A DNA stretch of 23,983 nt, from the NCBI GenBank assembly GCA_903909415.1, contig CAIVVS010000053.1, positions 1-23,983 on the forward strand. Direction: 5' to 3'. Position 1 is the stretch's first letter. Each line of letters starts with the position of its first letter. Both the position numbers and the translations under genes were made by a program. The DNA is from an uncultured Pseudomonadota bacterium (GTDB lineage: Bacteria > Pseudomonadota > Gammaproteobacteria > Burkholderiales > SG8-39). Below the pieces are notes generated by a model that made no database searches, had not been told where the DNA came from, and saw only the letters and a program-made list of their open reading frames with translations. Shown in pieces: positions 23,008-23,983 of this stretch.

Positions 23008-23979
23008 ATGAAACTGGTGAGTTTTCGCGCCCCCGGCGGCGCGGTGCACGTGGGGGCGATGCTGCCGGGCGAGTCGCAGATCGCCGACTTCACCGCCGAT
23101 GACAAGTCGCCGTGGTTCCGCGACATGCTCTCCCTGATCGACGGCGGCGAGCCGGCGCTGGCGCGCGCGCGCGAGCTGCTGTCCGCGGCGCGCCACACCC
23201 ACGCGCTGGACCGCGTCACGCTGATGGCGCCGATCCCGGTGCCGCGGCGGCTGCGCGACTTCCTGTCCTTCGAGCTGCACGTGCGCCAGTCGCGCGCCAA
23301 CCGCCACCTGTTCGGCATCGAAGGCGAGCCGCGTGATCCCAAGGACGTCAAGATCGCCAAGGTCTGGTACGAGCGCCCGATCTACTACAAGGGCAACTGC
23401 CATAGCGTGGTCGGCAGCGGCGCGGACGTGCACTGGCCGTCGTATTCGAAGACGGTGGACTACGAGCTGGAGATCGGCCTGGTCACCGGCAAGGGCGGCA
23501 AGAACATCTCCGTGGCAGACGCGCCCGCGCACATCTTCGGCTACTGCATCTTCAACGACTTCTCGGCGCGCGATGCGCAGTACGCCGAGATGCAGGGCTC
23601 GCTCGGCCCGGCCAAGGGCAAGGACTTCGACACCGGCAACGCGATGGGCCCGTGGATCGCGACCGTCGACGAGGTCCCGGACGCGCAGGACCTGACCATG
23701 CTGGCGCGCATCAACGGCGAGGAATGGTCGCGCGGCAACTCGAAGTCCATGCAGCACTCTTTCGCGTCACTGCTCTCCTATGCCTCGCAGGAGGAAACCG
23801 TGTACCCGGGCGAGGTGATGGGTTCGGGCACGGTGGGCGGCGGATGCGGCAACGAACTCGGGCGCTTCATGAAGCACGGCGACATCATCGAGCTGGAAGT
23901 CTCCGGCCTGGGCGTGCTCAGGAACCGCATCGTCGCGCCGCACGTGCCGGTGCCGCCGCCGTTCCCGATCAAGATCTAG
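23008..23979 (+). CDS. Fumarylacetoacetate hydrolase (FAH) family protein
   Basis: A 323-residue cytoplasmic enzyme. The C-terminal FAH fold shows the expected catalytic and metal residues: D84 and H91 in DFLSFELH (the D-x6-H pattern of FAH), E153 and E155 in VDYELEIG, and D184 in FNDFSARDAQ. KGKDFDTGNAMGPW and the SGTVGGGCGNE loop are also family marks. Members cleave C-C bonds of beta-diketo acids, isomerise or decarboxylate them, or act as oxaloacetate decarboxylases; the exact reaction cannot be told. GGGAG (22993-22997) precedes the ATG. The gene is complete, and its TAG lies four bases from the window end. It follows the His-tailed MBL gene by 18 bases, in a probable operon for breakdown of an aromatic or dicarboxylic compound. 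Confidence 0.94.
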   Translation: MKLVSFRAPGGAVHVGAMLPGESQIADFTADDKSPWFRDMLSLIDGGEPALARARELLSAARHTHALDRVTLMAPIPVPRRLRDFLSFELHVRQSRANRHLFGIEGEPRDPKDVKIAKVWYERPIYYKGNCHSVVGSGADVHWPSYSKTVDYELEIGLVTGKGGKNISVADAPAHIFGYCIFNDFSARDAQYAEMQGSLGPAKGKDFDTGNAMGPWIATVDEVPDAQDLTMLARINGEEWSRGNSKSMQHSFASLLSYASQEETVYPGEVMGSGTVGGGCGNELGRFMKHGDIIELEVSGLGVLRNRIVAPHVPVPPPFPIKI

Positions 23980-23983
23980 GAGC

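Noticed and set aside
21853..23757. Long minus-strand open frame opposite the MBL and FAH-family genes, with Val/Met-rich repeats
   Set aside because: The repeated stretch is the complement of the His-tail codons; the plus-strand proteins are clearly real.

Overview
The window is GC-rich DNA from a betaproteobacterium, most likely of the order Burkholderiales. The evidence is the dense gene packing, the many ATGA start/stop overlaps, and three separate tripartite-tricarboxylate-type periplasmic binding proteins (Bug/TctC family), a family strongly expanded in Bordetella, Achromobacter, Cupriavidus, Variovorax and relatives. No rRNA, tRNA, CRISPR array, transposase or integrase could be recognised. 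Identifications rest on reading motifs, not on database searches.

Layout. (1) 1-86: two full copies and a partial third of a 38-bp hairpin-containing tandem repeat. (2) 136-2545, plus strand: a translationally coupled trio of a small conserved-looking protein, a SAM-dependent methyltransferase and a Bug receptor. (3) 2600-9787: a defence/addiction block. It holds a type I restriction-modification operon on the minus strand (hsdR-hsdS-hsdM, every junction an ATGA overlap). Divergent from it is a HigB-like toxin with a HigA-like antitoxin fused to an ImmA/IrrE-type metallopeptidase domain. A clear promoter and a perfect operator-like palindrome lie in the divergent gap. Parts of this block are visibly less GC-rich than the surroundings. 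(4) 9806-13172, minus strand: a Bug receptor preceded by a haem-oxygenase-like diiron-type enzyme, and a secreted metallo-beta-lactamase-fold (MBL) hydrolase. (5) 13330-14958, plus: a GMC flavin oxidoreductase divergent from the MBL gene. (6) 15121-20305, plus: a probable copper-acquisition/handling locus: DUF2946-like protein, TonB-dependent receptor, Asp-box beta-propeller with a CxCC motif, TlpA-like thioredoxin, PCu(A)C copper chaperone. (7) 20345-23979, plus: EthD-like protein, Bug receptor, tandem terminator-like hairpins, an MBL hydrolase with an extreme His-rich tail and an unusual metal motif, and a fumarylacetoacetate-hydrolase-family enzyme, suggesting catabolism of an organic acid or aromatic compound.

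How the parts may work together. The restriction-modification and toxin-antitoxin genes form a defence unit probably acquired as one piece between two metabolic neighbourhoods. The copper block has an outer-membrane importer, a periplasmic propeller, a thiol-redox protein and a copper chaperone, which fits copper capture and delivery to periplasmic or membrane cuproenzymes. The remaining genes follow the common Burkholderiales pattern of a Bug solute-binding protein beside the enzymes that may act on the same solute; the substrates cannot be read from the sequence. The least explained items are the haem-oxygenase-like enzyme/Bug pair, the Asp-box protein with Cys/His clusters, and the His-tailed MBL protein.
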